Origin: a virus
DNA length: 24,279 bases
Reading direction: 5' to 3' (one strand)
IMG/VR virus record: IMGVR_UViG_3300030085_000253
Location: 1-24,279 of that record
Shown here: positions 1 through 8,194 of the stretch, piece after piece
Layout of the letters: each line of letters starts with the position of its first letter
Position numbering within the stretch: position 1 is the stretch's first letter
Notes under the pieces: generated by a model
The model's database searches: none
The model's input: the letters and a program-made list of their open reading frames with translations, nothing else
Told to the model about the DNA's origin: nothing
Translations under genes and position numbers: made by a program

Positions 1-87
1 GCTTTCATTTTTTATACGCAAAATTAAAGTAAAAACGTAGGGATATAGATATAACAAACTAGAACCAGTTTAGGTTCAGTAATTATA
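1..87 (+). other. Leader upstream of the small terminase gene
   Basis: This is AT-rich sequence with stop codons in all three forward frames, so it may hold the last codons of an upstream gene but cannot be assigned. A short hairpin (GAACC at 62-66, loop AGTTTA, GGTTC at 73-77) lies ten bases before the first ATG. No TAnnTTTG promoter is visible in these bases. Confidence 0.4.
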
Positions 88-561
88 ATGAAAGGAAGGA
101 AAAAAATACCAACAAAAATTAAGGAGCTAAAAGGAACGGTTGAAAAATCTCGACTAGTGGGAAATGAGATGGTTACTTCGGCAGTTGTAACAATGCCTTC
201 CGCTCCTTCCTTCCTAAATGATTATGGAGCAAAAGAATGGGAGTTAGTTACTAATGAGTTAGCTAATATTAAGATGCTTCACTTAACCGATCTATCAATT
301 TTGGCAATGTATTGCAATGAGATGGGGACATATTACGAAATAGCTAATGAGCTACGTGGCAACTTTACCCAGCAAACGGTCGACAAAGATGGGCGTTTAA
401 GGATGACTAAAATAAATCCCAAGTATAAAATCATGCAAACCGCTTTACAAAATGGATTAAAAATTGCTACGCAATTTGGATTTACCCCTAGCTCAAGAGC
501 TTCTTTATCAATGCCAGAGCAAGAGGATGAAAGAACTGATGACTTTAATTTCTTTGACTAA
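88..561 (+). CDS. terS: Terminase small subunit, P27 family
   Basis: Predicted DNA-recognition subunit of the packaging motor, which binds the phage genome and hands it to the large terminase. The 157-aa product shows the P27-type layout: a basic N-terminus, a P-x-FL segment near residue 40, an ...AKEWELV... helix, a D-x-x-x-L-x-x-Y-C helix, then NPKYKIM and a closing FGFTPSSRASL motif before an acidic tail. Length fits the family. ATG at 88 is the first start after the leader. Its TAA overlaps the next ATG by one base (TAATG), which suggests translational coupling. Position directly before a methyltransferase and the large terminase supports the call. Family assignment is by pattern only. 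Confidence 0.85.
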   Translation: MKGRKKIPTKIKELKGTVEKSRLVGNEMVTSAVVTMPSAPSFLNDYGAKEWELVTNELANIKMLHLTDLSILAMYCNEMGTYYEIANELRGNFTQQTVDKDGRLRMTKINPKYKIMQTALQNGLKIATQFGFTPSSRASLSMPEQEDERTDDFNFFD

Positions 562-1211
562 TGATAAACATTTACAACCAAGATTGTTTAGAAGCCATGA
601 AGCTAATGAAAGATAATCAATTTGATTTAGCAATAGTTGATCCTCCTTATGGGATTAATGTAGCTAACAATAGTACTGGGACAGTAATAAGAAATAAATC
701 AGATAAAGATATTTTTAAAATAAAGGATTGGGATAAATGTATTCCTGATAAAAATTATTTTTTAGAATTGCAAAGAGTAAGCAAAAATCAAATAATTTGG
801 GGAGGTAATTATTTTTTAGATTATTTGGGTTATTGCAAAGCTCCAATAATTTGGAATAAAAAAAATGGAGCTAGTTTATATGCAGACGGAGAAATGGCTT
901 GGACTTCAAAAGGACTACCAAAAAACTTAAAGATTTGGACCCATCAATGGTGTGGAGCTTTTAAAGCATCTGAAAGAGGTGCAATTAAATACCATCCAAC
1001 ACAAAAACCAATAGCACTTTATGAATGGCTATTAATGAATTACGCTAAAGAGGGAGATAAGATATTAGATACACATTTAGGAAGTGGCTCGATAGCTTTG
1101 GCTTGTCATAATTTAGGTTTTGATTTAGAGGGTTATGAATTAGATAAAGAGTATTATGACAATGCTCTAAAGAGAATAAAGAACCATCAAGCTCAACTTC
1201 GTTTGATATGA
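561..1211 (+). CDS. Site-specific DNA methyltransferase (N6-adenine/N4-cytosine, beta class)
   Basis: Predicted SAM-dependent methyltransferase acting on the exocyclic amino group of adenine or cytosine in DNA. The 216-aa protein has the catalytic DPPYG motif at residues 27-31, HPTQKP at 145-150, and the SAM-binding motif DTHLGSGS at 170-177 followed by the acidic ligand region YELD at 192-195. Motif IV before motif I is the beta-class (PF01555-like) order. The recognition domain between them is short. It is joined to the small terminase by a TAATG overlap and overlaps the large terminase by four bases. No partner restriction enzyme is next to it, so it is probably an orphan enzyme that protects phage DNA or marks packaging or replication sites; that role is inference. 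Confidence 0.9.
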   Translation: MINIYNQDCLEAMKLMKDNQFDLAIVDPPYGINVANNSTGTVIRNKSDKDIFKIKDWDKCIPDKNYFLELQRVSKNQIIWGGNYFLDYLGYCKAPIIWNKKNGASLYADGEMAWTSKGLPKNLKIWTHQWCGAFKASERGAIKYHPTQKPIALYEWLLMNYAKEGDKILDTHLGSGSIALACHNLGFDLEGYELDKEYYDNALKRIKNHQAQLRLI

Positions 1212-2773
1212 AACTAAAGGAATGTAAAAAATTCTACTTTGATGAAAAGTCAGCTGATAGAGTTGTCTACTTTATCGAGAATCATATTAAGCACATTAAA
1301 GGAGAACTTGGAGGCAAACCATTTAAGCTTGAGCCATTTCAAAAAACAATAGTTAGAGATTTATTTGGTTGGAAGTATAGAGATACCGATTTAAGAAGAT
1401 TTAGAACTGCATACATTTGCCTTCCTAGAAAGAATGGAAAGTCAACTCTGATTAGTGCTATTGCATTGTATATGTTAATAGCTGATGGTGAACCAAGTGC
1501 TGAATGTTACGTTGCTGGAGGGGATAGACAACAAGCTGGTATTATATTTGATGTCGCATCTGGAATGGTTAGAGCAGACAATCAACTCAACAAAAACTTA
1601 AAAGTATTTAAGAACTCTATTGTATATGAGAAAACAAACTCTGCATTTAAAGCTATCAGCTCTGAAGCATCTTCTAAATTTGGTTACAATGCTTCTTTTA
1701 TTTGTATGGATGAGTTCTTTGTTCAAAAGGATGCAAGTCTTTGGGATGCCTTGACTACTTCAGTAGGTTCAAGAAGGCAACCGCTAACTATTGCAATAAC
1801 TACCGCAGGATATAATAAAGAATCCATTTGCTACAAGACTGAAGATTATGGTCGCAAGGTTTCAAAGGGTATTATCAAAGATGACTCTTTTTATTATGTA
1901 AAATACTATTGCCCAGATAAAGTAGATTGGACTTCAGAGGAAGCTTTAAGAATTGCTAATCCTGGCGTTGAAACTGGTGTTGTAAAATTAGACTACTTAA
2001 AAAGAGAGCAAGAGAAAGCTATCAAAATGCCATCTTATGAGAATACTTTTAAGATGTTACATTTGAATCAATGGACCACTAGTGTTAGCAAATGGCTATC
2101 AGATGAACAATGGGAAGCGTGTAATTTAGCTCCAATAGACATAGAAAACTTTAGAGGTAAAAAATGTTATGCTGGATTAGACCTTGCTTCAGTTAGGGAT
2201 TTGAGCGCATTTGTTTTAATCTTTCCAGAAGATGACAAGCTAACAGTTATTCCTTATGCTTTCGCTCCTAAAGAAAATGCTTTTGTAAGAAGTAGAAGAG
2301 ATCAAGTTGACTATATTGGTTGGTCCAAAGAAGGACTTTTAGAACTAACTGAAGGGGACGTTACTGACTACAATTACATAAAAAAGAGAATAAAAGAAAT
2401 AGCTGAAATAGTAAACATTCAAGAGATAGCTTATGACCGTTGGAACTCTAGTCAGTTAGTTATTGATTTAGTAAATGATGGTTTACCAATGAGTCCTTTC
2501 GGTCAAGGTTTCGCAAGTTTATCAAGTCCCACCAAAGAACTGGAGAAAAAAGTACTAGCTAAAGAAATAAATCATGGGGGGCATAAGGTGTTAAGATGGT
2601 GTTGCTCTAATGTTGCAATAAAGTCTGATCCTGCTGGAAATATTAAAATGGATAAAAGCAAGTCAACTGAAAAGATAGACCTTATGGTTTCTCTAGTTAT
2701 GGCTTTAGGTTCTTATTTAAATGATGATTCTGATGACTCTGCTTATGATGATAGAGGTATCTTATGGCTTTGA
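1208..2773 (+). CDS. terL: Terminase large subunit (ATPase and nuclease)
   Basis: Packaging motor and headful or cos nuclease. The 521-aa product has an N-terminal ATPase with Walker A PRKNGKST at residues 73-80 and Walker B ICMDEF at 165-170 (D168, E169). The C-terminal RNase H-like nuclease has acidic residues at D325 (YAGLDLAS), D410 (AYDRWNS) and D491 (KIDLMVSL). Length and motif order fit the Terminase_1 type used by HK97-like phages. The start overlaps the methyltransferase stop by four bases (ATGA). The gene ends just before a Bacteroidota-type promoter, so the portal gene can be transcribed separately from the terminases. Confidence 0.95.
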   Translation: MKLKECKKFYFDEKSADRVVYFIENHIKHIKGELGGKPFKLEPFQKTIVRDLFGWKYRDTDLRRFRTAYICLPRKNGKSTLISAIALYMLIADGEPSAECYVAGGDRQQAGIIFDVASGMVRADNQLNKNLKVFKNSIVYEKTNSAFKAISSEASSKFGYNASFICMDEFFVQKDASLWDALTTSVGSRRQPLTIAITTAGYNKESICYKTEDYGRKVSKGIIKDDSFYYVKYYCPDKVDWTSEEALRIANPGVETGVVKLDYLKREQEKAIKMPSYENTFKMLHLNQWTTSVSKWLSDEQWEACNLAPIDIENFRGKKCYAGLDLASVRDLSAFVLIFPEDDKLTVIPYAFAPKENAFVRSRRDQVDYIGWSKEGLLELTEGDVTDYNYIKKRIKEIAEIVNIQEIAYDRWNSSQLVIDLVNDGLPMSPFGQGFASLSSPTKELEKKVLAKEINHGGHKVLRWCCSNVAIKSDPAGNIKMDKSKSTEKIDLMVSLVMALGSYLNDDSDDSAYDDRGILWL

Positions 2774-2797
2774 CTTTTCCCCTTTTCGTTATCTTTG
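2769..2797 (+). promoter_or_regulatory. Bacteroidota-type promoter in front of the portal gene
   Basis: TTTG at 2769-2772 is followed after 17 bp by TATCTTTG at 2790-2797, an exact TAnnTTTG -7 element. The spacing is within the 17-23 bp reported for Flavobacterium promoters. Transcription would begin about seven bases downstream, giving a leader of roughly 15-20 bases before the portal ATG at 2820. The -33 element overlaps the last codons of the large terminase. It lies in the only gap between the terminase and portal genes. Confidence 0.75.
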
Positions 2798-2819
2798 TAG
2801 TATAATTGCAATTTAACTT

Positions 2820-4004
2820 ATGGGTCTATTTGATTTTTTACGCTCTGAAAAGCGTAATAATAACTATCTAAATGCCATGTTTGGCAATCTAGGAAATAAA
2901 AACACAAGGGGGGTTAGTAAGGAATCTTCATTAACTTTCTCTGCGGTGTATTCATGTGTACGTCTAATAAGCGAATCAATCGCTTCACTTCCTATAAAAG
3001 TCTACCGTATTGAAGAGGACCAAGATAAAATTACTGATGTATCCCATCCAATTTATAAGCTAATAGCTCAAAATCCTAATAAGTTAATGACTACATACAC
3101 ATTCCTAGATGTGTTAATGAACAATCTTTTATTAGATGGGAACTCTTATTTTTACATTGAAAGGGATGCAAACGCTAGACCCATTCAGCTAATACCAGTT
3201 GATCATAATGACGTTAAGGTAGTTAGATATGATGACGAAGTTTATTACGATATAAAAGACCATGAGGTCGGAGTAATGGCTCAAGACATGCTTCACTTTT
3301 TTAATCTATCATTTAATGGCATTGAAGGAGTAAGCGTAATTAAAGCTCAACAGTCTACAATCGGAACTAGTTTAGCTTCTAATGATACTGCTAATTCTTA
3401 CTTTCAAAACTCTTCTCAAATTGGTGGGGTCATTAAGCATCCTGGTAAGTTGTCTAAAGAAGCAGTTGAAAGATTAAAAAATAGCTGGAACACACAATAC
3501 AATGGAAGCTTTGTTAGTGGCAAAACTGCAATCCTTGAGGAGGGGATGACATTTGAGCAAAGTAAAATTAATGCTAATGACTATCAACTTTTAGAGTCAA
3601 GAAGATTCCAAATAGAAGAAATAGCTAGAATTTTTAAATGCCCATTATCTTTGATCGGTCATCTTGAAAAGTCGGCTAACTACAATTCAATAGAAGCTTT
3701 AAGTATTGACTTCGTAAGATTTACGCTAACTCCTTATTTAGTTTGTATTGAGCAAGAACTTAATAGAAAACTATTTAGAAATAACGAGTTAGACGAATAC
3801 TCAATCAAGATAGACGTTAATGGTTTATTGAGAGGGGATAGTAATGCCAGAGCTTCTTATTATAGAGAGATGATGCAAATCGGAGCTTTATCAATTAATG
3901 AGGTTCGTAGGATGGAAGATATGAATAGAATTGGAGATGAAGGGGATGTTCACTATTTCCCTTTGAATTTTGCTCCAATCGGTAAAACTAGCGAGGATGA
4001 CTAA
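2820..4004 (+). CDS. Portal protein, HK97 family
   Basis: Dodecameric portal at the unique capsid vertex; it is the channel for DNA and the docking site for terminase and connector. The 394-aa length is usual for the HK97 type. Visible family features are MGLFDFL at the N-terminus, the SAVYSCVRLISESIASLP helix near residues 41-58, the NPN segment before the YTFLDVLM helix, LLLDGNSYFYI, and the GLLRGDSNARASYYREMMQIGALSINEVR region near the C-terminus, listed here as a pattern of helices. The start is set by the promoter leader at 2798-2819, with no Shine-Dalgarno sequence. The stop overlaps the next gene by eight bases. Confidence 0.93.
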   Translation: MGLFDFLRSEKRNNNYLNAMFGNLGNKNTRGVSKESSLTFSAVYSCVRLISESIASLPIKVYRIEEDQDKITDVSHPIYKLIAQNPNKLMTTYTFLDVLMNNLLLDGNSYFYIERDANARPIQLIPVDHNDVKVVRYDDEVYYDIKDHEVGVMAQDMLHFFNLSFNGIEGVSVIKAQQSTIGTSLASNDTANSYFQNSSQIGGVIKHPGKLSKEAVERLKNSWNTQYNGSFVSGKTAILEEGMTFEQSKINANDYQLLESRRFQIEEIARIFKCPLSLIGHLEKSANYNSIEALSIDFVRFTLTPYLVCIEQELNRKLFRNNELDEYSIKIDVNGLLRGDSNARASYYREMMQIGALSINEVRRMEDMNRIGDEGDVHYFPLNFAPIGKTSEDD

Positions 4005-5550
4005 CTTTCCAAATAAAGGAGATGACAAAAAAATCTCTTTGCGGAATAGTGAAGAGCCACAATTTGATTATGATTTTGCTTTAAATGTAAAAGAGCAAAC
4101 TCCAGAAATTTGGGGTGCTGGTGGCAATATAAGAGGCAATGATGCCTTTATGCTTTGGGGTCGAGCTAAAGATGGTCAAGATACTGAAGCGATAAGAGAG
4201 TGGCTCAAAGAAAGAGAATCATGGGCAAAGAGGCACTTTGAAGATGGTAAACAATTTGAAGGAGATACCGAACCAAATCTTTCTAATGTTGGAGGAGTTG
4301 TAGCTCAAATGAAATGGGGAGTAATTGGAACTCTTGGAGAGCAAGGGATGAAAGATGTTATTCTTGAACTAACAAAAAAGCTAGAGGGCAAAAAAGAAGA
4401 GAAGCAATTAAATGAAACTGTTATCAAAGCTCTTGAGAATAAAGTAGAAGAACACAATGAAGAGGTTAAAGACCTTGATATTAAATGGAACGCAAGGGTA
4501 ACTTTGAAAACTTTAGAAGAGGTTATGGAGCGTGGAATTGGAGCATACAAAACAAATCCAGGAAGCGTAAGACCTAACGTATCAAGTCCAGAGCAATGGG
4601 GATATTCAAGAGTAAATTCATTCCTTTTTGCTTTAAGAAAAGGAAGGTTTCAAGGCGGTAAACATGACACCGATTTACTCCCTAAAGAGCATCCAGTTAG
4701 ATTAGAAATGGAAGAAAAAAATTTAGATATTATGAAAAAGCATGAATTAAGACACATTCAAAAGATTGAAGAAACTGATGACTCAATCATTATTTATTAT
4801 GGAAAGAATGTGGATGACGTTGAGATGATTGACGAACAAGATAAAGAGATGGATGAAGCAGACCACTATCCTAGCCACGAAGAAGAAGAAAAAACTGAAA
4901 TAAGAACTAATCCTAATCAAGAGGTTAGAACCTTTGACATTCAAGATTTAGAGTTAAGAATGGATGGCGATAAACCAACAGTTGTAGGTTATGGAGCAGT
5001 CTTTAATTCTGAATCAAATGATTTAGGAGGGTTTAGAGAGTACATTGCTCCTGGTGCTTTTGATGGTAGGTTAGAAGATGACGTTAGATTTTTAGTTAAT
5101 CATGATGCTAATCTAATCCTAGCAAGAACTACAAATGGGACATTAAGACTATCAGTAGATGAAAAGGGATTAAGATATGAAGCTGATTTACCTAATACTT
5201 CAACTGCTAGAGATTTAATGGAGCTTTTAAAGAATGGAACTATAAGTCAGTCAAGCTTTGCTTTTACAGTTGAGGATGACTCATGGGAGTTAAAAGATGG
5301 AATGAACATTAGAACCATTAACAAGGTTTCTCAACTATATGATGTAAGCTCGGTTACTTATCCAGCTTATAACGCTGCAACTAGCTCGGTAGCTTTGCGC
5401 TCAATGGAGGAATGGAAAGAAAAAGAACAAGCTAAAAAGTTAGAAGAGAATTTAGCTAAAGAAAAAATAGAGGGTAAAAAAGAAGAACAAGATTTAAGAA
5501 ATCGCTCCCTTCATAAAATGCGAGTGCAAATCTTGAAAAATAAATTTTAA
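3997..5550 (+). CDS. Long prohead maturation protease with extra N-terminal domains
   Basis: The C-terminal third (about residues 310-470, numbered from the ATG) is an HK97-type S78/U35 prohead protease that cleaves the capsid scaffold domain. It shows VVGYGAVFN, the catalytic histidine in LVNHD (about H369), GTLRLS...GLRYEADLP and the serine region ISQSSFAF (S419/S420). In front of it lie about 300 extra residues: one domain (about 36-126) with IWGAGGN and QMKWGVIG, a second (about 164-233) with RGIGAYKTNP, SVRP and DTDLLPKEHP, then an acidic linker. Ordinary HK97 proteases are about 200 residues, so this 517-aa protein is an unusual architecture. ATG at 3997 overlaps the portal stop by eight bases; a TTG at 3970 would add nine residues and is less likely. 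An internal start near 4961 could release a free protease. Confidence 0.88.
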   Translation: MTNFPNKGDDKKISLRNSEEPQFDYDFALNVKEQTPEIWGAGGNIRGNDAFMLWGRAKDGQDTEAIREWLKERESWAKRHFEDGKQFEGDTEPNLSNVGGVVAQMKWGVIGTLGEQGMKDVILELTKKLEGKKEEKQLNETVIKALENKVEEHNEEVKDLDIKWNARVTLKTLEEVMERGIGAYKTNPGSVRPNVSSPEQWGYSRVNSFLFALRKGRFQGGKHDTDLLPKEHPVRLEMEEKNLDIMKKHELRHIQKIEETDDSIIIYYGKNVDDVEMIDEQDKEMDEADHYPSHEEEEKTEIRTNPNQEVRTFDIQDLELRMDGDKPTVVGYGAVFNSESNDLGGFREYIAPGAFDGRLEDDVRFLVNHDANLILARTTNGTLRLSVDEKGLRYEADLPNTSTARDLMELLKNGTISQSSFAFTVEDDSWELKDGMNIRTINKVSQLYDVSSVTYPAYNAATSSVALRSMEEWKEKEQAKKLEENLAKEKIEGKKEEQDLRNRSLHKMRVQILKNKF

Positions 5551-5567
5551 TAATAATTTTTCTATAA

Positions 5568-6776
5568 ATGAAAACATCAAAACTTTACAAAGAGGAAAGA
5601 GCTGAAGTTATCGAGAAAATGGAAGGACTAGTAGCATCTGCTGAAGGTCGTGAAATGAGTGATGACGAAAAAAGCAACTTTGACTCTTTAAACGAAAAAG
5701 TAGAGGAGTTGAATAAAATGTCAGTAAGAGCTGAATCATTTGAAAAACTACAAGCTACAAAAGCAATCAAAGAAGTTACTGAAAACACTCCAAAAGAAAT
5801 TAGAGAGTATTCTTTCCAAGATGCAATGCATCAAGCTGCAACTGGTCGTCTTTCTGGACTAGTTAAAGAAATGGACCAAGAAGCACGTAACGAAGCACGT
5901 TATACTGGACAGTCTTTTAAAGGTATTGCAATTCCTTCTTCAATTCTAACAAGAGCTGCGGTAGCAACTTCTGCTGGAAATGCTACTGAAGTAATGGCAT
6001 GGACTGACCAACTTGAAGCAAATCTCGTGTTAGCATCAGCTGGAGCAAATTTTTACTCTGGTGTAGATAACATGAAATTCCCAGTGTTTAGCTCAATCAA
6101 CTCTGGATTCGTTGCTGAAACTGGTGGCTCTGCTCCAGCTACTAACGGTACTGCTACAAGCTTAACTTTATCTCCAAAGAAGCTAATCTCTATCGTAAAT
6201 GTATCTGCTGAAGCTATCGCTCAAAACAGTTCTATTGAGAACGCATTGAGAAGAAACATGGCGCAATCAGTAGCTGCTACTTTAGAATCTGCTTTATTAG
6301 GAACTGGTGATGTATCTAACGCACCTACTTCTATCTTTGCTGATGCTGCTGCTGGTTCTACTGCTGCTTTCTCTGCTGACTCTGCTTTAGCTTTAGAAAC
6401 TACTGTTCTAGGAAATGGAGTACAATTAGAAGGAGCTAGAATGGCTTACCTAGTAGATATGAAGTCTTATGCAACTGCTAAAGCTGCGGCTCAAGTTGCT
6501 TCAGTTTCTCCTTTGTATGACACAAGAGATAAGACTATCAATGGCTACTTTGCTTTTGTTTCTAGTAATGTTGGTAATGGCGGTGGCGCTACTAAAGACC
6601 ACGCTTTATTTGGAGATTTCTCTAAAGTACACATTGCTCAATTTGGTGGGTTAGACGTTATTTATGACATCTACACTAACGCTGGAACTGGTGAGCCAAG
6701 ATATGTATTAACTTCATTAGTTGACGGTGATGCAGTTCAAAATGATACTGCTTTCGCTAGTCTAATTGAAGCATAA
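5568..6776 (+). CDS. Major capsid protein, HK97 fold
   Basis: Main shell protein of the head. The 402-aa protein begins with a charged, helical delta-domain of about 100 residues (scaffold, normally removed by the maturation protease) and continues into an Ala/Thr/Ser-rich body with SFKGIAIPSS, an E-loop-like stretch, GFVAETGGSAP and LTLSPKKLISIVNVS. These match the phage_capsid family pattern. It directly follows the protease gene, as expected. ATG at 5568 is preceded by an A/T-only leader and no Shine-Dalgarno sequence. A strong intrinsic terminator follows 13 bases after the stop, which fits a gene whose product is needed in hundreds of copies. Confidence 0.95.
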   Translation: MKTSKLYKEERAEVIEKMEGLVASAEGREMSDDEKSNFDSLNEKVEELNKMSVRAESFEKLQATKAIKEVTENTPKEIREYSFQDAMHQAATGRLSGLVKEMDQEARNEARYTGQSFKGIAIPSSILTRAAVATSAGNATEVMAWTDQLEANLVLASAGANFYSGVDNMKFPVFSSINSGFVAETGGSAPATNGTATSLTLSPKKLISIVNVSAEAIAQNSSIENALRRNMAQSVAATLESALLGTGDVSNAPTSIFADAAAGSTAAFSADSALALETTVLGNGVQLEGARMAYLVDMKSYATAKAAAQVASVSPLYDTRDKTINGYFAFVSSNVGNGGGATKDHALFGDFSKVHIAQFGGLDVIYDIYTNAGTGEPRYVLTSLVDGDAVQNDTAFASLIEA

Positions 6777-6789
6777 TTTTATTTAATTG

Positions 6790-6819
6790 GAGGGGGTTAA
6801 TCCCCCCTCTATTTTTTTA
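6790..6819 (+). terminator. Intrinsic terminator behind the capsid gene
   Basis: A GC-rich 7-bp stem (GAGGGGG at 6790-6796, CCCCCTC at 6803-6809) closes a 6-base loop and is followed by TATTTTTTTA. This is a complete rho-independent terminator on the + strand. It lies between the capsid stop and the connector ATG at 6826. Confidence 0.85.
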
Positions 6820-6825
6820 TTTGAA

Positions 6826-7440
6826 ATGATTAGAAACTTATACGACTATAACTATTTACCTTATGGTAAGCTTTCTCTAGTAACTGCTCCGACATCAACC
6901 GCAGTAAGTTTAAGTGAAGCTAAAACACATTTAAGGATAGATTCAGATTTTACTGCTGATGATACTTATATCTCAACATTAATTGATGTTGCTACTAATA
7001 TGGTCGAGGAGTTTACTAGAACCAGAGTAATGGCGCAAACGGTGCTAATTAGCTTTGACCAATTTTATGATGTAATGAATCTTCAGTTGGGGGGCGTTAC
7101 TTCGATAACTCATGTTAAATACTTCGACACTAATAATGTAGAACAAACTTTAAGTGCTACTGAATACGCAGTCGATCTAAAAAATAAACCAGCTTTATTG
7201 TATGAAGCTGAAGATGGTAATTATCCAGATACCTACGAAAAACCAAATGCAGTAAAAATAACTTTTGTAGTTGGCGAAGCTAGTGCTGATGATGTAGTTG
7301 CTGCAATAAAACACGCAATACTAATTATAGTAGGTCGATACTACGAAAACCGACAAGATGTAATAGTAGGAAGTCAAGTAAATACTGTTCCATTGATGGT
7401 CGAAAGATTATTAACTCCTTATAGAGCTTACGATTTTTAA
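6826..7440 (+). CDS. Head-tail connector protein (gp6-like / phiE125 gp8-type)
   Basis: Predicted adaptor ring that binds below the portal. The 204-aa product carries the family pattern: LSLVTAPTSTAVSLSEAKTHLRID near the N-terminus (A-P...VSLxEAKxHLRID, read as a motif), then a helix pair around DDTYISTLIDVATNMVEEFT and a C-terminal helix that includes IKHAILIIVGRYYENR. The reading frame is open back to a TTG at 6787, but that stretch is the capsid terminator itself, so ATG at 6826, seven bases after the T-tract, is the better start. Its stop and the next start share a base (TAATG). Confidence 0.85.
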   Translation: MIRNLYDYNYLPYGKLSLVTAPTSTAVSLSEAKTHLRIDSDFTADDTYISTLIDVATNMVEEFTRTRVMAQTVLISFDQFYDVMNLQLGGVTSITHVKYFDTNNVEQTLSATEYAVDLKNKPALLYEAEDGNYPDTYEKPNAVKITFVVGEASADDVVAAIKHAILIIVGRYYENRQDVIVGSQVNTVPLMVERLLTPYRAYDF

Positions 7441-7769
7441 TGATAATTGGCAAACTAGATACAAGATTAGAGTTGGTTAAGCAAACTTATACTCAAAATG
7501 CTTATGGAGAACGGACCGTTGATACTCAAACTTCTGCTTTCATTTATGCTGATTTTGATTATAGAGCTGGAGGCACTAAATATGAAGCTGACTTTTTAGA
7601 AAATACTCAAGTCATTCAAGCAATGATTAGATTTAGAACTAATATAGGAGCTTCTAATGAGTATATCTTAAAAAAAGGTTCTGATGTTTATACTATAAAA
7701 AGCATTAGAGAAATAGGTCGAAAAGACTATATGTTACTAACTATTGAACTAAAAGACTTATCTGAATAA
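7440..7769 (+). CDS. Head closure protein (SPP1 gp16 / phage_H_T_join family)
   Basis: A small connector component that closes the DNA channel after packaging and forms the head-tail interface. The 109-aa length and pattern fit: IGKLDTRLELVK at the N-terminus, a YGERTVDT turn, an alternating beta segment with ...ADFDYRAG..., and the closing ...YTIKSIREIGRKDYMLLTIEL... strand pair (described as a motif). It lies in the standard order after the gp6-like connector and before the gp10-like protein, joined to both by TAATG-type overlaps. Confidence rests on pattern and gene order together. Confidence 0.82.
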   Translation: MIIGKLDTRLELVKQTYTQNAYGERTVDTQTSAFIYADFDYRAGGTKYEADFLENTQVIQAMIRFRTNIGASNEYILKKGSDVYTIKSIREIGRKDYMLLTIELKDLSE

Positions 7770-8194
7770 TGGTTGGAGTTAGTATAGATGAAAAAGAGTT
7801 AAGGGGGTTAGTGAAAGATTTAGAGAGTCTAAATATGTCTGACACTAGAAACAAAACTCTATTAAGGCAAGGAATGAGAAAAGCATCAAAACCATTACTT
7901 CAAGAGTTAAAGAGTTTAGTTCCTAAAGATACTGGTCGCTTGAGAAAATCTTTAGCGGTTATAAATGGAAAGAATAGAAAAGGAGTACCGCCTTCGGTTT
8001 ATGTTGGTCCAAGAGTAAAAGGAGCTTATAGAGATAAGTCTAAAAGTGGCTTCTACTTTTTCTTTTTAGAATATGGATTTTATGGTAAAACTGGAAAGAG
8101 ATACCTTGACAAAGCTGCTGGTTCAAAAGGAGCAAAAGCTCAAAATGATGTAATAAATCAAGTGAAAGCTTTGATTGATAAAAGGATGAAATGA
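7769..8194 (+). CDS. HK97 gp10-like head-tail / tail completion protein
   Basis: Member of the HK97-gp10_like family, a minor protein at the head-tail junction. The 141-aa product has the characteristic VPKDTGRLRKS segment near residues 51-61, then a basic loop, then ...FFFLEYGFYGKTGKR with the conserved aromatic-E-x-G block, and an amphipathic basic C-terminal helix. Gene order (closure protein, gp10-like, DUF3168 protein) is the canonical one for HK97-type siphoviruses. The stop overlaps the next ATG by four bases (ATGA). Confidence 0.85.
   Translation: MVGVSIDEKELRGLVKDLESLNMSDTRNKTLLRQGMRKASKPLLQELKSLVPKDTGRLRKSLAVINGKNRKGVPPSVYVGPRVKGAYRDKSKSGFYFFFLEYGFYGKTGKRYLDKAAGSKGAKAQNDVINQVKALIDKRMK

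Noticed and set aside
4305-4550. Reverse-strand frame of 81 codons inside the protease gene
   Set aside because: It is antisense to a well-supported gene, has a Ser/Phe-rich composition typical of a reversed AT-rich coding frame, and every accepted gene lies on the + strand.
6469-6654. Forward 61-codon frame inside the capsid gene
   Set aside because: It is a leucine-rich shadow in another frame of the capsid gene, with no independent start signal.
6787-6825. N-terminal extension of the connector protein from TTG 6787
   Set aside because: These bases form the capsid terminator hairpin and T-tract. The encoded extension does not resemble the family N-terminus, which starts cleanly after ATG 6826.
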